A stretch of DNA of 64,000 nt, taken from assembly GCA_938007935.1 (NCBI GenBank), contig CALLMD010000022.1:1-64000 (forward strand), given 5' to 3'. The stretch comes from an uncultured Hellea sp. GTDB taxonomy: Bacteria > Pseudomonadota > Alphaproteobacteria > Caulobacterales > Maricaulaceae. Shown piece after piece: positions 43,466-52,258 of the stretch. Position 1 is the stretch's first letter, and each line of letters begins with the position of its first letter. The notes beneath the pieces were generated by a model. It had not been told where the DNA came from, ran no database searches, and worked only from the letters and a program-made list of their open reading frames with translations. The translations under genes and the position numbers were made by a program.

Positions 43466-44959
43466 ATGTTCACAGCAGAACGGGTCGCAGACCCAAAAGA
43501 TTATATTAAAGGCGAGACCGGTGATTGGGAAATCATCATTGGTTTGGAAATTCATGCGCAGGTCGCGTCGAATTCCAAGCTCTTCTCAGGCTCTTCCACC
43601 CAATATGGGGCTGAGCCGAATAGCCAAGTCTCTCTGGTTGATGCGGGCATGCCGGGCATGCTCCCTGTCGTGAATGAGTTTTGCGTTGAGCAAGCTGTCA
43701 AAACGGGTCTTGGGCTGAATTCGAAAATTAATCTGTTCTCGCGCTTTGACCGCAAAAACTATTTCTATGTCGATCTGCCCCAAGGTTATCAGATTTCACA
43801 ATTCGAGCATCCAATCGTGGGTGAGGGTGAGATTGAGGTTTTGCCGATTGACGCTGACGGCAACACAATGGAGCCCGTCTCTGTCGGGATTGAACGCCTG
43901 CATTTGGAACAAGATGCGGGTAAATCAGTCCATGAGCTCTCGCCTGATGAAACTTATGTCGATTTAAACCGTTGCGGCGTCGCGCTGATGGAGATTGTCT
44001 CCAAGCCTGATATGCGCAGCCCCGAAGAGGCCTCTGCCTATGTCGATAAGATACGCGGGATTGTCCGCGCGCTGGGTACATGTGACGGCGATATGGAGAA
44101 GGGCAACTTGCGCGCTGATGTGAATGTCTCTGTGCGCAAACCGGGCGGAGACCTTGGGACGCGCTGTGAGATTAAGAACGTCAACTCTCTGCGCTTTATC
44201 CGTCAGGCCATTAATTACGAAGCCCGACGCCATATCGACATCATCGAAGCGGGTGGTGAGATTGACCAAGAGACCCGTCTCTTTGATAGCGTCAAAGGCG
44301 AAACACGGACTATGCGTTCCAAAGAAGACGCGCATGATTACCGCTATTTCCCTGACCCTGATTTACTGCCGCTTAAGCTTGAGCAAAGCTTTGTTGATAG
44401 GATTAAATCCGAGCTCCCTGAAATGCCTGATGCCATTAAGGCGCGTTTCATGAGCGATTATAATCTCTCTGAATATGACGCGCGCATACTGACCGCGGAT
44501 AAAGGCAAAAGCGATTTTTACGAAGTTGTGGCCAAAGACCGCGACGCCAAAATCGCGGCCAATTGGATGATGGGGGATTTATTCGGCGCGCTGAACAAGG
44601 CGGGCATAGAGCTAGAAGATAGCCCTGTCTCTGCCGATATGCTTGGCGGCTTGATTGACCGTATTGCGGATAAGACAATCTCAGGTAAAATCGCCAAAGA
44701 CGTCTTTGAACGCATGTTCGCAGGTGAAGGCGACGCTGATACAATCATCGAAAAGCAAGGCCTTAAGCAAGTTACAGATACAGGCGAGATTGAGAAAATG
44801 GTCGATGACGCCATCGCCGCCAATGCGGCCCAAGCCGAAAAAGCCAAAGAGAACCCGAAACTCCTCGGTTTCTTCGTCGGACAAGTCATGAAGGCCAGCC
44901 AAGGCAAAGCCAACCCGCAAGCGGTGAATGAGATTTTGCGGGCGAAGTTGGGTCTATAG
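43466..44959 (+). CDS. gatB: Asp-tRNA(Asn)/Glu-tRNA(Gln) amidotransferase subunit B
   Basis: A 497-residue subunit that binds the mischarged tRNA and performs kinase and transamidation steps. Markers are IGLEIHAQV (near residue 26), [19 protein letters not shown] (zinc-site neighbourhood), [11 protein letters not shown] and [10 protein letters not shown]; the C-terminal helical/YqeY-like tail (about 340-497) ends in [11 protein letters not shown]. Full length. Follows the nitroreductase gene directly. Confidence 0.97.
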   Translation: MFTAERVADPKDYIKGETGDWEIIIGLEIHAQVASNSKLFSGSSTQYGAEPNSQVSLVDAGMPGMLPVVNEFCVEQAVKTGLGLNSKINLFSRFDRKNYFYVDLPQGYQISQFEHPIVGEGEIEVLPIDADGNTMEPVSVGIERLHLEQDAGKSVHELSPDETYVDLNRCGVALMEIVSKPDMRSPEEASAYVDKIRGIVRALGTCDGDMEKGNLRADVNVSVRKPGGDLGTRCEIKNVNSLRFIRQAINYEARRHIDIIEAGGEIDQETRLFDSVKGETRTMRSKEDAHDYRYFPDPDLLPLKLEQSFVDRIKSELPEMPDAIKARFMSDYNLSEYDARILTADKGKSDFYEVVAKDRDAKIAANWMMGDLFGALNKAGIELEDSPVSADMLGGLIDRIADKTISGKIAKDVFERMFAGEGDADTIIEKQGLKQVTDTGEIEKMVDDAIAANAAQAEKAKENPKLLGFFVGQVMKASQGKANPQAVNEILRAKLGL

Positions 44960-45012
44960 GCTTCTGCAAAGCGCGCTTGCTATAATTTAAATGTGATGAT
45001 TAATTTCATCCC

Positions 45013-46014
45013 ATGAGATTCCGCCGCCCTACCTCTCGCCCTGCGCAAATTTATAGCGATAGCCATGCACGCGAGCATGACCGGTCTAACCAGTTTCAAT
45101 CTTGGCTGATTATCCTCGCCATGTTTGCCTTGCTATGCATCGCAGGCTTTGTGCTTTGGGGTGGCTTGGGTATTATTATGGCGGCAGCCTTTGCAGGTTT
45201 CACCGTGATGTCCGTCAGCCGCGCTTCGCCTAAAATGGTTTTGAAAATGTATAAGGCAAAGGCTTTGGGGCCGCGTGATTTGCCTGAACTTCAAGAGATG
45301 TTTGATCGCTTGGTCGCGCGCGCCGATTTGGAGCATAAGCCAACGCTTTATTATGTGCCGTCAAAAATGCTTAATGCCTTTGCCACGGGACGAGGGGATC
45401 AGACGGTTGTGGCTGTTACGCACGGGCTATTAGATAAAATGAATAACCGCGAAATTGGCGGGGTTTTGGCGCATGAGATATCTCATATCAAACATAATGA
45501 TGTTTGGGTCATGAGTTTGGCTGATGCTTTTTCTAGGCTTACGAATTTTATGGGACAGATAGGTCAGATCATGTTGATTGTCAGTCTCGGCGCGCTGTTA
45601 TTTGGGACGAAGCTGCCTGTGCCCATGGTTGGGGTAGCGGTTTTACTATTAGCGCCAGCGGCAAGTGGTCTTTTGCAAATGGCGCTCTCGCGTTCGCGTG
45701 AATATGAAGCGGATTACGGCGCGGCGCAAATTACGGGTGACCCCGTTGGTATGGCGTCAGCGCTTAAGAAAGTCGATCAGGCACATACAAGCTGGCTTAA
45801 AAAGCTTGTCCTGCCCGGCCGTAAAGTGCCAGAGGCCTCATTGCTGCGTACACATCCCCCAACGCAGGAACGAATAGAGCGCCTCATGGCGATGAAGGAT
45901 TTACAAGAACTGCCGACGCAAATGGAGATGCCGCGCCGTATGGTCAATCCGCCGCCTCAATATGTCGTTCTGCGCCGCCCACGTTGGCATATGATGAGCG
46001 GGCTCTGGTATTAG
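45013..46014 (+). CDS. M48-family zinc metalloprotease (HtpX-like)
   Basis: A 333-residue membrane protease. Two hydrophobic segments lie near the N-terminus (about 28-65), followed by the zinc motif HEISHIKHND (HExxH, near residue 155), two more hydrophobic segments (about 180-220) and the third ligand Glu in SREYEADYGAAQITGD (near 233). HtpX proteases degrade damaged membrane proteins. An N-terminal extension of about 25 polar residues precedes the first helix. It follows gatB by 53 bases; the ribosome-binding site is poor. A hairpin after the stop ends the transcript. Confidence 0.9.
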   Translation: MRFRRPTSRPAQIYSDSHAREHDRSNQFQSWLIILAMFALLCIAGFVLWGGLGIIMAAAFAGFTVMSVSRASPKMVLKMYKAKALGPRDLPELQEMFDRLVARADLEHKPTLYYVPSKMLNAFATGRGDQTVVAVTHGLLDKMNNREIGGVLAHEISHIKHNDVWVMSLADAFSRLTNFMGQIGQIMLIVSLGALLFGTKLPVPMVGVAVLLLAPAASGLLQMALSRSREYEADYGAAQITGDPVGMASALKKVDQAHTSWLKKLVLPGRKVPEASLLRTHPPTQERIERLMAMKDLQELPTQMEMPRRMVNPPPQYVVLRRPRWHMMSGLWY

Positions 46015-46046
46015 AATAATTATCCTGATAGATAAGATTCTAATTT
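46011..46046 (+). terminator. Terminator-like hairpin after the M48 protease gene
   Basis: TTAGAAT-AA-TTATC pairs with GATAA-G-ATTCTAA, a 12-bp stem with small bulges around a 6-base loop, followed by TTT. It overlaps the stop codon. Confidence 0.5.
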
Positions 46047-46071
46047 AGCGCGCAAAGAAAGCTCCGAACCC

Positions 46072-46263
46072 ATGGATGAAAGTAACCAAGCATTATTTAA
46101 TAAGCTGAAAATTATTGGGCCTCTCATTTTCTTCATTGTCGTCTTTGTAACGCTTTATAAATTTACCAATATTGGATTGGGCTTATCCGCTTTGATTGCG
46201 GGCATCATTGCGGTTCTTGACTATTACTTGCTGATTATCGTGATGAAGAAGGTCGGTAAATGA
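46072..46263 (+). CDS. Small two-helix membrane protein, twin A
   Basis: A 63-residue protein with two hydrophobic helices (IGPLIFFIVVFVTLYKF and LGLSALIAGIIAVLDYYLLIIVM) and a basic C-terminus. It resembles the next gene (NIGLGLSAL / NNGLLALGL; VLDYYLLI / IADYILIF), so the two look like diverged duplicates. Its stop overlaps the ATG of twin B (ATGA). Function unknown. Confidence 0.7.
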   Translation: MDESNQALFNKLKIIGPLIFFIVVFVTLYKFTNIGLGLSALIAGIIAVLDYYLLIIVMKKVGK

Positions 46264-46430
46264 AGCTCCAAGAGGGGCCTTTATTTGGGGCCTTAATTAT
46301 CGGCATCGGCGTTACCTTTCTGACCTATAAGAAAACCAATAATGGGCTGCTTGCATTGGGGCTAGGTCTTGGCGTTGCAATCGCCGACTATATTTTAATT
46401 TTCGCCATTAAAGCTGTAACTAAGAAATAA
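46260..46430 (+). CDS. Small two-helix membrane protein, twin B
   Basis: A 56-residue frame that begins ATGAAGCTCCAAGAGGGGCC and ends at TAA 46430. It has helices FGALIIGIGVTFLTY and LLALGLGLGVAIADYILIFAI followed by KAVTKK. The 4-base overlap with twin A and sequence likeness to it support that it is translated. The pair may form a hetero-oligomer in the membrane. It ends 17 bases before the second nitroreductase gene. Confidence 0.65.
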   Translation: MKLQEGPLFGALIIGIGVTFLTYKKTNNGLLALGLGLGVAIADYILIFAIKAVTKK

Positions 46431-46447
46431 TTGAAGAAAGAATAGAT

Positions 46448-47137
46448 ATGCCACTTAATACTGATAAATCGACATCCGTCACCGAGGCGCTCGATACACG
46501 CATAACGGTGAGGGACTTCCTCGATACGCCAGTTCCGCATGATCTACTTCAAACATTATTCACCACGGCGCAGCGCACGGCCTCAGGCGGAAATCTTCAG
46601 CCTTGGCATGTCCATGTCATGACGGGTGATAAGCTTGCAGCTTTTAAGAAGGATGCCTTGGCGCGCGCACAGGGGGGGATAACCGATGTTCCCACCTATC
46701 AGGCCTATCCAAGTCCGTTATGGGAACCGCAGCGTTCTTGGCGCTATAAGCTCGGTGAAGATATGTATGCGCTTTTGGGGATTGAGAAAGACAATAAGAT
46801 GGGTCGCTTGATGTGGTTGATGCAAAACATCAAGTTTTTCGAGGCCCCTGTCGGAATTATTATCACAGGGGATAAGCGTCTGGAGATGCCGCAGCACCTC
46901 GATATTGGGATTTATGTGCAGTCTTTGATGTTACTGGCGCGCGAAGCGGGATTGCATACAGCCCCGCAAGGCTGGTGGCGTAATTGGCATAGCGTTTGTC
47001 ACGATCATCTTGATATTGCGGAGGAGGATGAAGTGCTTGTTGGAATGTCTCTGGGATATGGCAATCCTGACGCGCCCGTAAATAACCTTTATGCTGACCG
47101 TGCCGCCTTAGATGAGAGCGTAAAGTTCTATAAATAA
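46448..47137 (+). CDS. Nitroreductase-family flavoprotein (second)
   Basis: A 229-residue FMN oxidoreductase: ALDTRITVRDFLDTPVPHDL and AQRTASGGNLQPWHVHVM bind FMN, and EDEVLVGMSLGYGNPDAPVN closes the fold. It belongs to a different branch from the gene at 42861 (longer, with an insertion around residues 80-120 holding WEPQRSWRYKLGEDMY). Likely a quinone or nitro-compound reductase. AAGAATAG precedes the ATG weakly. Confidence 0.92.
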   Translation: MPLNTDKSTSVTEALDTRITVRDFLDTPVPHDLLQTLFTTAQRTASGGNLQPWHVHVMTGDKLAAFKKDALARAQGGITDVPTYQAYPSPLWEPQRSWRYKLGEDMYALLGIEKDNKMGRLMWLMQNIKFFEAPVGIIITGDKRLEMPQHLDIGIYVQSLMLLAREAGLHTAPQGWWRNWHSVCHDHLDIAEEDEVLVGMSLGYGNPDAPVNNLYADRAALDESVKFYK

Positions 47138-47522
47138 CGCAGATTTGAGGCTTATTCTCTCGATTTATGTGTCTCATTTTGAGAAAAATAATAAAAAAGA
47201 GCATTATTTTTCGATTATTTGAGGCTCTTTCCGGGCCCATTTGGGAGACCGTTGCTTGAAATTGCGATATGCTATACTTCATATTGTTAAGTATAGTTGA
47301 TAGTGTAATTGTAATTTAACTGAATTTAAATTTCATTTTAACTTGTATTTACTTTATTTAATACAAGTAAAGCTTGATTAACCTTTACGGAATTTAACCT
47401 TATATTTATCTGAGCAGGTCAGATTTCATTTTAAGTGCTGAGGACGAAGATAATTTTCGCCCGGTTGCTGACTTCGAAAGCAAGAGCTTCCGAAGGTATT
47501 AGGTGAAATATAGGGGGAGGCC
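47138..47522. other. AT-rich intergenic region with a long inverted repeat
   Basis: No gene on either strand. The first part (47138-47280) contains a T-rich/A-rich stretch with AAAGAGC...GAGGCTCTTT pairing (about 47193-47229), possibly the terminator of the nitroreductase gene. ACTTGTATT (47341-47349) and AATACAAGT (47360-47368) form a perfect 9-bp inverted repeat. The last 60 bases lead to GGGGGAGG, a strong ribosome-binding site for the Sel1-type gene. TTAA sequences are frequent. Confidence 0.5.
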
Positions 47523-47831
47523 ATGGCCTTTACTGAAGTAGAAGTAAAAGAAGCTGAAGCTGCTATTGTGGCTGGCGCAAAAGCAGAAGATTTATTCCGC
47601 TTAGGATTGATGTATTCAACAGAGCTAGAGGATCGCGGCGTTGATTTTATCGAAGCCCATAAATGGTTTAATTTGGCCGCCTTGATGGGATCATCTCCAG
47701 CTAAAGCTTATCGTGATGAAATTAAAGCTGAAATGAGCGACGAAGATCTAACAGTTGCTCAACGGGTTGCACGTGGTTGGCTTGCTGAAAACCGTGATTT
47801 AATCGAAGCAGACAAAAAAGAAGCGGCCTAA
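47523..47831 (+). CDS. Sel1-like repeat protein, short
   Basis: A 102-residue soluble protein with one clear Sel1/TPR-like repeat (AEDLFRLGLMYS ... DFIEAHKWFNLAALMG, residues about 20-58) and a helical C-terminal part (SDEDLTVAQRVARGWLAE). Sel1 repeats mediate protein contacts. Excellent start context, GGGGGAGG before ATG. It is separated from the export gene by a two-way terminator. Confidence 0.85.
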   Translation: MAFTEVEVKEAEAAIVAGAKAEDLFRLGLMYSTELEDRGVDFIEAHKWFNLAALMGSSPAKAYRDEIKAEMSDEDLTVAQRVARGWLAENRDLIEADKKEAA

Positions 47832-47854
47832 GACTAACTTAGACCGCTTTCTTT
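47821..47854. terminator. Bidirectional terminator between the Sel1 gene and the export gene
   Basis: AAGCGGCCTAAG pairs with CTTAGACCGCTT (one mismatch each side, loop ACTAA), followed by TCTTT on the plus strand and, on the minus strand, by TCTTTTTT. The stem includes the Sel1 stop codon and lies between two convergent genes. Confidence 0.85.
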
Positions 47855-47875
47855 AGCTTATATGTAAGTTCTGAT

Positions 47876-48802
47876 TTAGGGCGAAACGACTGTTGTGCCG
47901 CCGCCATTGCTGCCAAATTGATAGCTCAAGTTAAAGTCAACGGGCAGAGCATTTCTGAAGCTTTGCATCCATGTACCAATCTCAGCGATATTTGACTGAG
48001 GTACATAGATAATATCACCGCGTCGCAGCTGCATATTATCATTATATTCCCGTATATTTAGAAGTCCGTTGCGGATGTTGACTGTCCGCATCATCATCCC
48101 GCCATTGGGCGCGCGCCGCAGAACAGCAACTTTTCGAGCCCGCGCCGTTGGGCGCATGCCGCCTGCCATTAATATAGCTTCCAATGCGCCAATTCGGCTT
48201 GGGATTGTATAAGTGCCAGGCTGTCCGACTTGTCCGCCCACATAAATTTGTTCTGGCGCGTAAGCTCGCGGCGTGACAGCAATCGTCGGATCGCGGAGTT
48301 GTTTAGCCAGTTCCGCAGAGAGTTCACCTTGGACTTGTTGAAACGTACGGCCTGCCGCCATAATGGGGCGTGACATAGGCATGACGACACGGCCATCTGG
48401 CCCAACTGTGAGTGTTCTTGATAGCTCCGGCGCGCTTGAAACAACGATATCGAGCTGGTCACCAGGATGTAGCATGTATTCAGGTTCCCAATTAATCCAT
48501 TGCTGGAACATGCCGGGGCCGGGAGGTGGGGGCGGCATTTGATAGGCAATATGTTTTTCTTTCCGCAAACGAGCCATAATGCCGCTATATTTTTTGGGCC
48601 GTGCTGTATTTTGAAAGCGCGCAGGAACCATATGTCGTGGATTATAGTTAACGTGATGAGCGTTATGGTTAATGGGTTTTGCGTAATTTTGATTCGGTCC
48701 GCCATATCGATTCTGTGCAAATGCAGTCGAATCACACAGTAAAAGTAGGGCTGAAACCCCCGTAATTACTGATATTATCGGTGATTTAGTGTATTTTTTC
48801 AT
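47876..48802 (-). CDS. Wza/HfsD-like polysaccharide export outer-membrane protein
   Basis: A 308-residue exported protein with a signal peptide ending near AFAQ (residue 30). The Poly_export domain (about 110-190; LHPGDQLDIVVSSAPELSRTLTV, VGPDGRVVMP) is followed by one SLBB domain (about 195-285; YVGGQVGQPGTYTIPSR, LRRGDIIYVPQS). The family forms the outer-membrane pore for capsule or exopolysaccharide. There is no lipobox, unlike Wza. It is divergent from the chain-length regulator. By gene content the locus resembles holdfast hfsD/hfsA/hfsC, so HfsD is a likely functional name. Confidence 0.88.
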   Translation of the reverse strand: MKKYTKSPIISVITGVSALLLLCDSTAFAQNRYGGPNQNYAKPINHNAHHVNYNPRHMVPARFQNTARPKKYSGIMARLRKEKHIAYQMPPPPPGPGMFQQWINWEPEYMLHPGDQLDIVVSSAPELSRTLTVGPDGRVVMPMSRPIMAAGRTFQQVQGELSAELAKQLRDPTIAVTPRAYAPEQIYVGGQVGQPGTYTIPSRIGALEAILMAGGMRPTARARKVAVLRRAPNGGMMMRTVNIRNGLLNIREYNDNMQLRRGDIIYVPQSNIAEIGTWMQSFRNALPVDFNLSYQFGSNGGGTTVVSP

Positions 48803-48892
48803 GAAATCGGCCTCAAAGCGGAAGTTTTTTGTCTTTTTTCAATAGTTAACAAGAATGGATAAGGAATTGTTAAATTTTAGGATGTCTTGTGC

Positions 48893-48910
48893 GTTAACGA
48901 ATTCGTTAAC
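48893..48910. promoter_or_regulatory. 18-bp perfect palindrome GTTAACGAATTCGTTAAC
   Basis: A perfect palindrome 12 bases ahead of the chain-length-regulator start, inside the divergent promoter region with the export gene. It contains two TTAA boxes separated by 8 bases, close to, but not the same as, the CtrA consensus TTAA-N7-TTAA. A further GTTAA pair lies at 48845-48850 and 48868-48872. A cell-cycle or EPS operator is possible. Confidence 0.45.
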
Positions 48911-48921
48911 GAGGGAAATCC

Positions 48922-50913
48922 ATGGCAATATTACGCCGTAAGAATAGCAATGCTGGCGGAGGCGGCGGACCGTCCGATAGTTATGCTCCTCGCGCAGGTG
49001 ATTTAACGGTCGGTGATTACGCAAATGGAATGCCTAACATTCGGCTTGCTGAGATGTTCAAGTCATTCGGGCGACAACTTCGTTGGGTCTTGCCCTTATT
49101 GCTTTTAGGAATGGTGGTCGCATGGTTCGCGACGAAAGACTTTAAGCGGACTTATACTGGTGATGGACGTATCTTGGTTCAGCTTGGCGACGAGTATGTT
49201 TATCAACCCATAACTGGCCAGGGAAATCAGGGTGGCCTCATGATGACGCCAGATACAATCGTTTTAAACGAAATTGGTATTATTAAAAATTCTGAAATTA
49301 TTGATCAGGTCATTGGCGAGATGACAGCGACTCAGGCCGATAAAATGGCTTTTGATAAAACTGCGTTTTCAAAAATTGCCAATGCACGCTCAGAAGGTGC
49401 GCGTCAGGAAGCTTATATGGAGCTTCGTAAGAAAGTGGATAAATCCTTTCATGTGGCGCCGCGTCCAAAGTCATCAGTTGTTGATTTAGTGTATAAACAC
49501 GAGAATGGAGATGTTGCTGTTAAAACTCTCAACGCCTTTATTGATGCATATATGACGTATCGCCGTCAGATATTTGTTGAGGGTGCGGGAGATATTATCT
49601 CTGAACGGCGCGTTGCTACAGAAAAGCAACTCAAAGCGAATGAGCGTGCAATTGCGCGTTTTTTGCAAAAGAACAACATATCTGATTTTGGATCCGAACA
49701 GGGCGGCGTTAGAAAGCGTACTGAGGAATTACGAGCAGCGCTCAATCTTCTCAGAGCGCAAATGTCAGAAACCGAAACAGCTCTCGCGACAGTCGAAGTG
49801 CAATTGCGAGGCACAGATCAATCGATTGATCTTTATGTTGATGATCGGGCATCTCAGCGTGTCGCTCAAGCTGAATTGGAATTGAAGCAATTGCTTGCGA
49901 AATATTTGCCGACAAGTAACCCGGTTAAGCAAAAACAATTAGAGCTTTCTGAGTTGAAGTCTTTGCAAAACTCATATGGCGGCAAAGCGGCTGGCGGACG
50001 GCGCGTGGGACCAAATCCTGTTTATCAGGCACTGCTTACGCGTAGAAATACGCTTCAGGCGACAGCTGATAGCTACCGCGAAAAGGAATTTACCTTGCAA
50101 AGGCAGCTAGATAGCGCCGATGCGAAAGTTCGTAGGCTAACATCACTAAATCCTGAATATCAAAATATGCTACGCGAAAGAGATACGCTGTCTGCGCGTC
50201 TAAATACCTATAACGCTAAAGAACAAGAGGCTTTGATTAATAAAGAACAGGCTGAATCCAGTAGTGAAAATATTCGCGTAATCTCATATGCGAAATATCC
50301 AAATAAAGGGCGTAATATGCGTCTTGTGATGTTTGCTCTTGCGACAGTGGCTTGGGGGTTCACACTCTTTATGCTGGCTCTACTCAAGGTCTTCTTAGAT
50401 CCGAAACTTTATGCTAATCCTGGTCCTCAACACCGTGCTTCGGTTCAGGGTTATAATGGAATGGGCGGGTCTCAAATTCCTGAACCTGTCGCGCCTATGG
50501 CACCAGTTGCAGAACCTTATATACCTGCTGCGCAACCCGCAGTCGCGGCATATGCTATGCAGGAATATGGTCAGCACGGATATTCTGACCCGAACGCTGC
50601 GCATTATCCACTAGCAGATGGCTATGCCGCTCAAGATAGTTATGGCGCGCAGGCTTATGCACCATCTCACTATGATCAGGGCATGGCAACAGCGCAATAT
50701 GGCCAAGATCCATATGCACAAAATTACATTCAGCCAGACCCCTATGCTCAGCAACCAGACCAAACGCCCTATGTTGCTGGGCAACATGATTCTGGCGGAT
50801 ATACTGAGGGAAATGCTGCCGTAGATATTTATAATAACCCGTATCTATCAGGACAAACCCAGGCTGGAGCCTTAGATCAAACTTCGCCAACTGACCCGAC
50901 GTCTCAGTCTTAG
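48922..50913 (+). CDS. Wzz/GNVR-domain polysaccharide co-polymerase (HfsA-like) with Tyr/Gln/Pro-rich tail
   Basis: A 663-residue inner-membrane protein. First membrane segment about 57-75 (WVLPLLLLGMVVAW), a Wzz N-terminal periplasmic part, a coiled-coil stretch (about 220-450), the GNVR-type LNPEYQNMLRERDTLSARLN (about 413) and the second membrane segment (about 470-490; LVMFALATVAWGFTLFML). In place of a Walker-box tyrosine kinase the cytoplasmic tail (about 510-663) is a low-complexity region rich in Tyr, Gln, Ala and Pro. No separate kinase gene (HfsB/Wzc) lies nearby. It sets chain length or gates export together with the outer-membrane pore. Confidence 0.87.
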   Translation: MAILRRKNSNAGGGGGPSDSYAPRAGDLTVGDYANGMPNIRLAEMFKSFGRQLRWVLPLLLLGMVVAWFATKDFKRTYTGDGRILVQLGDEYVYQPITGQGNQGGLMMTPDTIVLNEIGIIKNSEIIDQVIGEMTATQADKMAFDKTAFSKIANARSEGARQEAYMELRKKVDKSFHVAPRPKSSVVDLVYKHENGDVAVKTLNAFIDAYMTYRRQIFVEGAGDIISERRVATEKQLKANERAIARFLQKNNISDFGSEQGGVRKRTEELRAALNLLRAQMSETETALATVEVQLRGTDQSIDLYVDDRASQRVAQAELELKQLLAKYLPTSNPVKQKQLELSELKSLQNSYGGKAAGGRRVGPNPVYQALLTRRNTLQATADSYREKEFTLQRQLDSADAKVRRLTSLNPEYQNMLRERDTLSARLNTYNAKEQEALINKEQAESSSENIRVISYAKYPNKGRNMRLVMFALATVAWGFTLFMLALLKVFLDPKLYANPGPQHRASVQGYNGMGGSQIPEPVAPMAPVAEPYIPAAQPAVAAYAMQEYGQHGYSDPNAAHYPLADGYAAQDSYGAQAYAPSHYDQGMATAQYGQDPYAQNYIQPDPYAQQPDQTPYVAGQHDSGGYTEGNAAVDIYNNPYLSGQTQAGALDQTSPTDPTSQS

Positions 50914-50925
50914 GTTAAAGACCCG

Positions 50926-52254
50926 ATGGTCAGCACAATTCATAGTCCAGAAAGCATCGCCCAGCGTAACTATGCGCTGGGGTCGTTGTTTGCGGGTTTC
51001 GAAAATGTAATCTATTTTTTATTAATGCTCTATTTTACAGGGGCTATTGGCGGAATCTTATTTACGGATTTAAATGATCTGGAACGGGATTTTCCAATGG
51101 CGCGCCTAATGTGGTATCCTATATATATTGGAGTCGCGCTTTTAGGGCTTAGATGCTTCCCACAATTTCTGCGTATTTCAGTTTTTAATCCCTTTATTGT
51201 TTTATGTGTAATGCTGTGCGGTATTTCTATGCTGTGGTCTATTGACCCTGGAATTACTTTGCGCCGTGCCGTGGCGCTTATGATGACAACAATTTTCGGT
51301 CTCGTCATAGCGGCGAGATATGATTGGAACGGAATGGTACAGCGTTTCGCTCTAGTTTTTGGAACTTTAGCTATTTTCACATTAATATTTGGCTTCATTG
51401 ATCCTGAACGCGCTACGCATAATGAAATTCATATTGGAGCATGGAGAGGCCCCTGGGTTGAAAAAAACTATTTGGGATCGCAAATGACGCGCGGGCTTGT
51501 TGTCTTAATGTGTGCTTTTGCTATGCGTCCTGACCGCGGATGGTATTGGATACCATTGGGCGTATTATGCTTTATATTGGTTATTTTATCGACATCTAAA
51601 ACGGCTTTATTGGCGTGTCTCGCAGCAATAGGTTTGTTCCTCGTTTTACGTATGTTCAGGCGTTTTCCGGTTCTTCGTATTCCGGTGAGCTATTTTTTCA
51701 TAGCAGGAGTTGTTGGCCTTGGCGCAATGGTAGCAGTTGCACCAGAAGTGCTTTTGGAGCTAATTGGTAAAGATAAAACCCTGACGGGACGCACCGATAT
51801 TTGGGATGCTTTGCTTAGAAGTATCAGGGATAAGCCATGGCTGGGTTATGGTTATGGCGTTTATTGGATGGACCAATTAGGACCTTCATATTATGTGCGC
51901 TTGCAGCTTCAATGGGGTATTCCAACCGCGCATAATGGATGGATAGAAACATGGTTGTCTGTAGGCCTTGCCGGTGTTCTTGCATTTGCAATGTTATTTA
52001 TATGGACAGCTATGCTGGCGTATCAGCGTATTTCTCGCGGCGGGGCAGAAACATATTGGGTTATTCTTGTACTGTCGACTTATTTTATTTTTTCATTATC
52101 CGAGAGTTCAATCTTGCAACAAAACGATTTCAGTTGGGTTATTTTCGTGGCGACAGCTGCAAAGCTCTTTGCTTTTGAAAAACCGTATTGGCGAAATAAA
52201 CCTCGTGAAAATTATTTCACGCAAGTCATTCCGACATTTGTCAAAAAAGATTAA
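50926..52254 (+). CDS. O-antigen ligase/polymerase-type membrane protein (Wzy/HfsC-like)
   Basis: A 442-residue protein with about 11 membrane helices. The Wzy_C domain lies at about 200-370, with the conserved periplasmic region GRTDIWDALLRSIRDKPWLGYGYG (near residue 290) and AHNGWIETWLSVGLAG (near 335). Such proteins polymerise or ligate lipid-linked sugar repeats. It follows the co-polymerase by 12 bases in one operon and is convergent with the glycosyltransferase gene. Confidence 0.88.
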   Translation: MVSTIHSPESIAQRNYALGSLFAGFENVIYFLLMLYFTGAIGGILFTDLNDLERDFPMARLMWYPIYIGVALLGLRCFPQFLRISVFNPFIVLCVMLCGISMLWSIDPGITLRRAVALMMTTIFGLVIAARYDWNGMVQRFALVFGTLAIFTLIFGFIDPERATHNEIHIGAWRGPWVEKNYLGSQMTRGLVVLMCAFAMRPDRGWYWIPLGVLCFILVILSTSKTALLACLAAIGLFLVLRMFRRFPVLRIPVSYFFIAGVVGLGAMVAVAPEVLLELIGKDKTLTGRTDIWDALLRSIRDKPWLGYGYGVYWMDQLGPSYYVRLQLQWGIPTAHNGWIETWLSVGLAGVLAFAMLFIWTAMLAYQRISRGGAETYWVILVLSTYFIFSLSESSILQQNDFSWVIFVATAAKLFAFEKPYWRNKPRENYFTQVIPTFVKKD

Positions 52255-52258
52255 TGGC

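Noticed and set aside
47281-47400. TTAA repeats as CtrA boxes
   Set aside because: Spacings found are 6, 8 or 12, not the 7 of the consensus; the region is simply AT-rich.
48893-48910. Palindrome as a certain CtrA site
   Set aside because: TTAA boxes are 8 bases apart; kept only as an unassigned palindrome.
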